Of a stretch of DNA of 6,175 bases, positions 5,928 through 6,175 are shown one piece after another. The notes below the pieces were generated by a model. The model was not told where the DNA came from. It worked only from the letters and a program-made list of their open reading frames with translations, and ran no database searches. Position numbers and translations under genes: made by a program. Source of the stretch: CAIMZW01 sp037133095 (GTDB lineage: Bacteria > Actinomycetota > Actinomycetes > Nanopelagicales > Nanopelagicaceae). The DNA lies in assembly GCA_037133095.1 (NCBI GenBank), contig JBAXOT010000045.1, forward strand, positions 1 to 6,175. Direction: 5' to 3'. Position 1 is the first letter of the stretch, and each line of letters opens with the position of its first letter.

Positions 5928-6175
5928 CTTATTGTCTTGTTCAATGGTGCTCTTGGGATGGAGTCCGGCGCACGCTACGAGCCCCGTCCTTCCTGCCACT
6001 CGCATCGTTACTCCCGCTACCGGAGTCAATGGTCTGGTTGATAAGACATCAGCAGCCTCTGGCTTTGCGCAGTACTACGGAACCGGTCTGGGCTTTAAAG
6101 ATGCCTTCATCACCCAGGGGTCAACCTTCACCTTGAAGTTCCATGTCACCGATAGCACCGGAGCTGCTGCAGCAA
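5911..6175 (+). CDS. Exported protein with Sec signal peptide, N-terminal part (partial at window end)
   Basis: From ATG at 5911 the frame stays open to the window edge, giving 88 residues. Residues 1-22 form a clear Sec signal peptide: a short MKP n-region, a hydrophobic core (LTFLLSCSMVLLGW) and S-P-A-H-A before the predicted cut ahead of T23. The mature part is rich in T, S, A, G and V, with Y-Y-G-T-G-L-G-F near 55-62 and an alternating beta-strand-like stretch S-T-F-T-L-K-F-H-V-T-D (71-81), followed by an alanine run. This resembles secreted or cell-surface Ig-like/beta-sandwich repeat proteins, but I do not recognise the family and the function is unknown. The start is uncertain. AAGAG (5896-5900) lies ten bases before 5911. 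In-frame alternatives are TTG at 5875 (with AAAGGT upstream) and ATG at 5857 or 5860; they would lengthen the n-region by 12-18 residues. The start codon overlaps an operator-like motif. Confidence 0.72.
   Translation, partial: MKPLTFLLSCSMVLLGWSPAHATSPVLPATRIVTPATGVNGLVDKTSAASGFAQYYGTGLGFKDAFITQGSTFTLKFHVTDSTGAAAA
5912..5925 (+). promoter_or_regulatory. Second cre-like motif, overlapping the exported-protein start codon
   Basis: TGAAACCGCTTACA also fits TGWAANCGNTNWCA, but its centre (ACCGCT) is no longer palindromic. It begins exactly 153 bases after the first motif and lies inside codons 1-5 of the exported protein. It could be a roadblock or looping operator paired with 5759-5772. It could equally be the coding sequence M-K-P-L-T that happens to match, or the result of a local duplication. 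Confidence 0.25.

Noticed and set aside
5703..6029. Minus-strand 108-residue open frame across the right-hand gap
   Set aside because: It is antisense to the signal peptide region, has no credible start context or motif, and runs through the AT-rich promoter-like stretch.
5841..6041. Plus-strand 66-residue open frame overlapping the exported-protein start
   Set aside because: It is out of frame with the signal-peptide gene and has no ribosome-binding site or recognisable features. The overlapping frame from 5911 has a signal peptide and stays open to the edge.

Overview
The window looks like chromosomal DNA of an actinobacterium with a moderate base composition (about half GC by eye). Three things point there. 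The gene order rpsR-rplI-dnaB is the one seen in Mycobacterium and Streptomyces. The 607-residue acyl-CoA dehydrogenase closely matches mycobacterial FadE5, including its N-terminus. The small beta-carbonic anhydrase resembles mycobacterial Rv1284. The composition is low for soil actinomycetes, so a freshwater or marine lineage (for example Nanopelagicales-like) is a reasonable guess, but the sequence does not settle it.

Left part, plus strand (1-2223): the last codons of rpsR (ribosomal protein S18), then rplI (L9) 13 bases later, then a strong hairpin that probably ends the ribosomal operon. About 290 bases separate rplI from dnaB (replicative helicase). This gap holds a cluster of DnaA-box-like 9-mers, all in the same orientation and mostly spaced by about one helical turn or multiples of it. 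It suggests control of dnaB by DnaA, or a DnaA-titrating site. The dnaB start is best placed at 817, not at the upstream GTG at 793.

Middle part, minus strand (5488 down to 2220): a compact run of three genes with gaps of 18 and 14 bases, in transcription order a FadE5-type acyl-CoA dehydrogenase, an EamA-family ten-helix transporter and a beta-carbonic anhydrase. They are probably cotranscribed but have no obvious shared pathway. The last gene converges on dnaB, and the two stop codons overlap by four bases.

Right part (5489-6175): a gap of about 420 bases, AT-rich in part, leads into the 5' end of a plus-strand gene for an exported protein, which is cut by the window edge. The gap contains a near-palindromic LacI/CcpA-type operator motif. 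A near copy of the same 17-base block lies exactly 153 bases downstream, over the start codon of the exported protein. These are either paired operators or the trace of a 5'-end duplication.

Most of the window is ordinary core genome. The most interesting unexplained signals are the DnaA-box array before dnaB and the duplicated operator-like block before the exported protein. I found no CRISPR array, mobile element, tRNA or rRNA gene.
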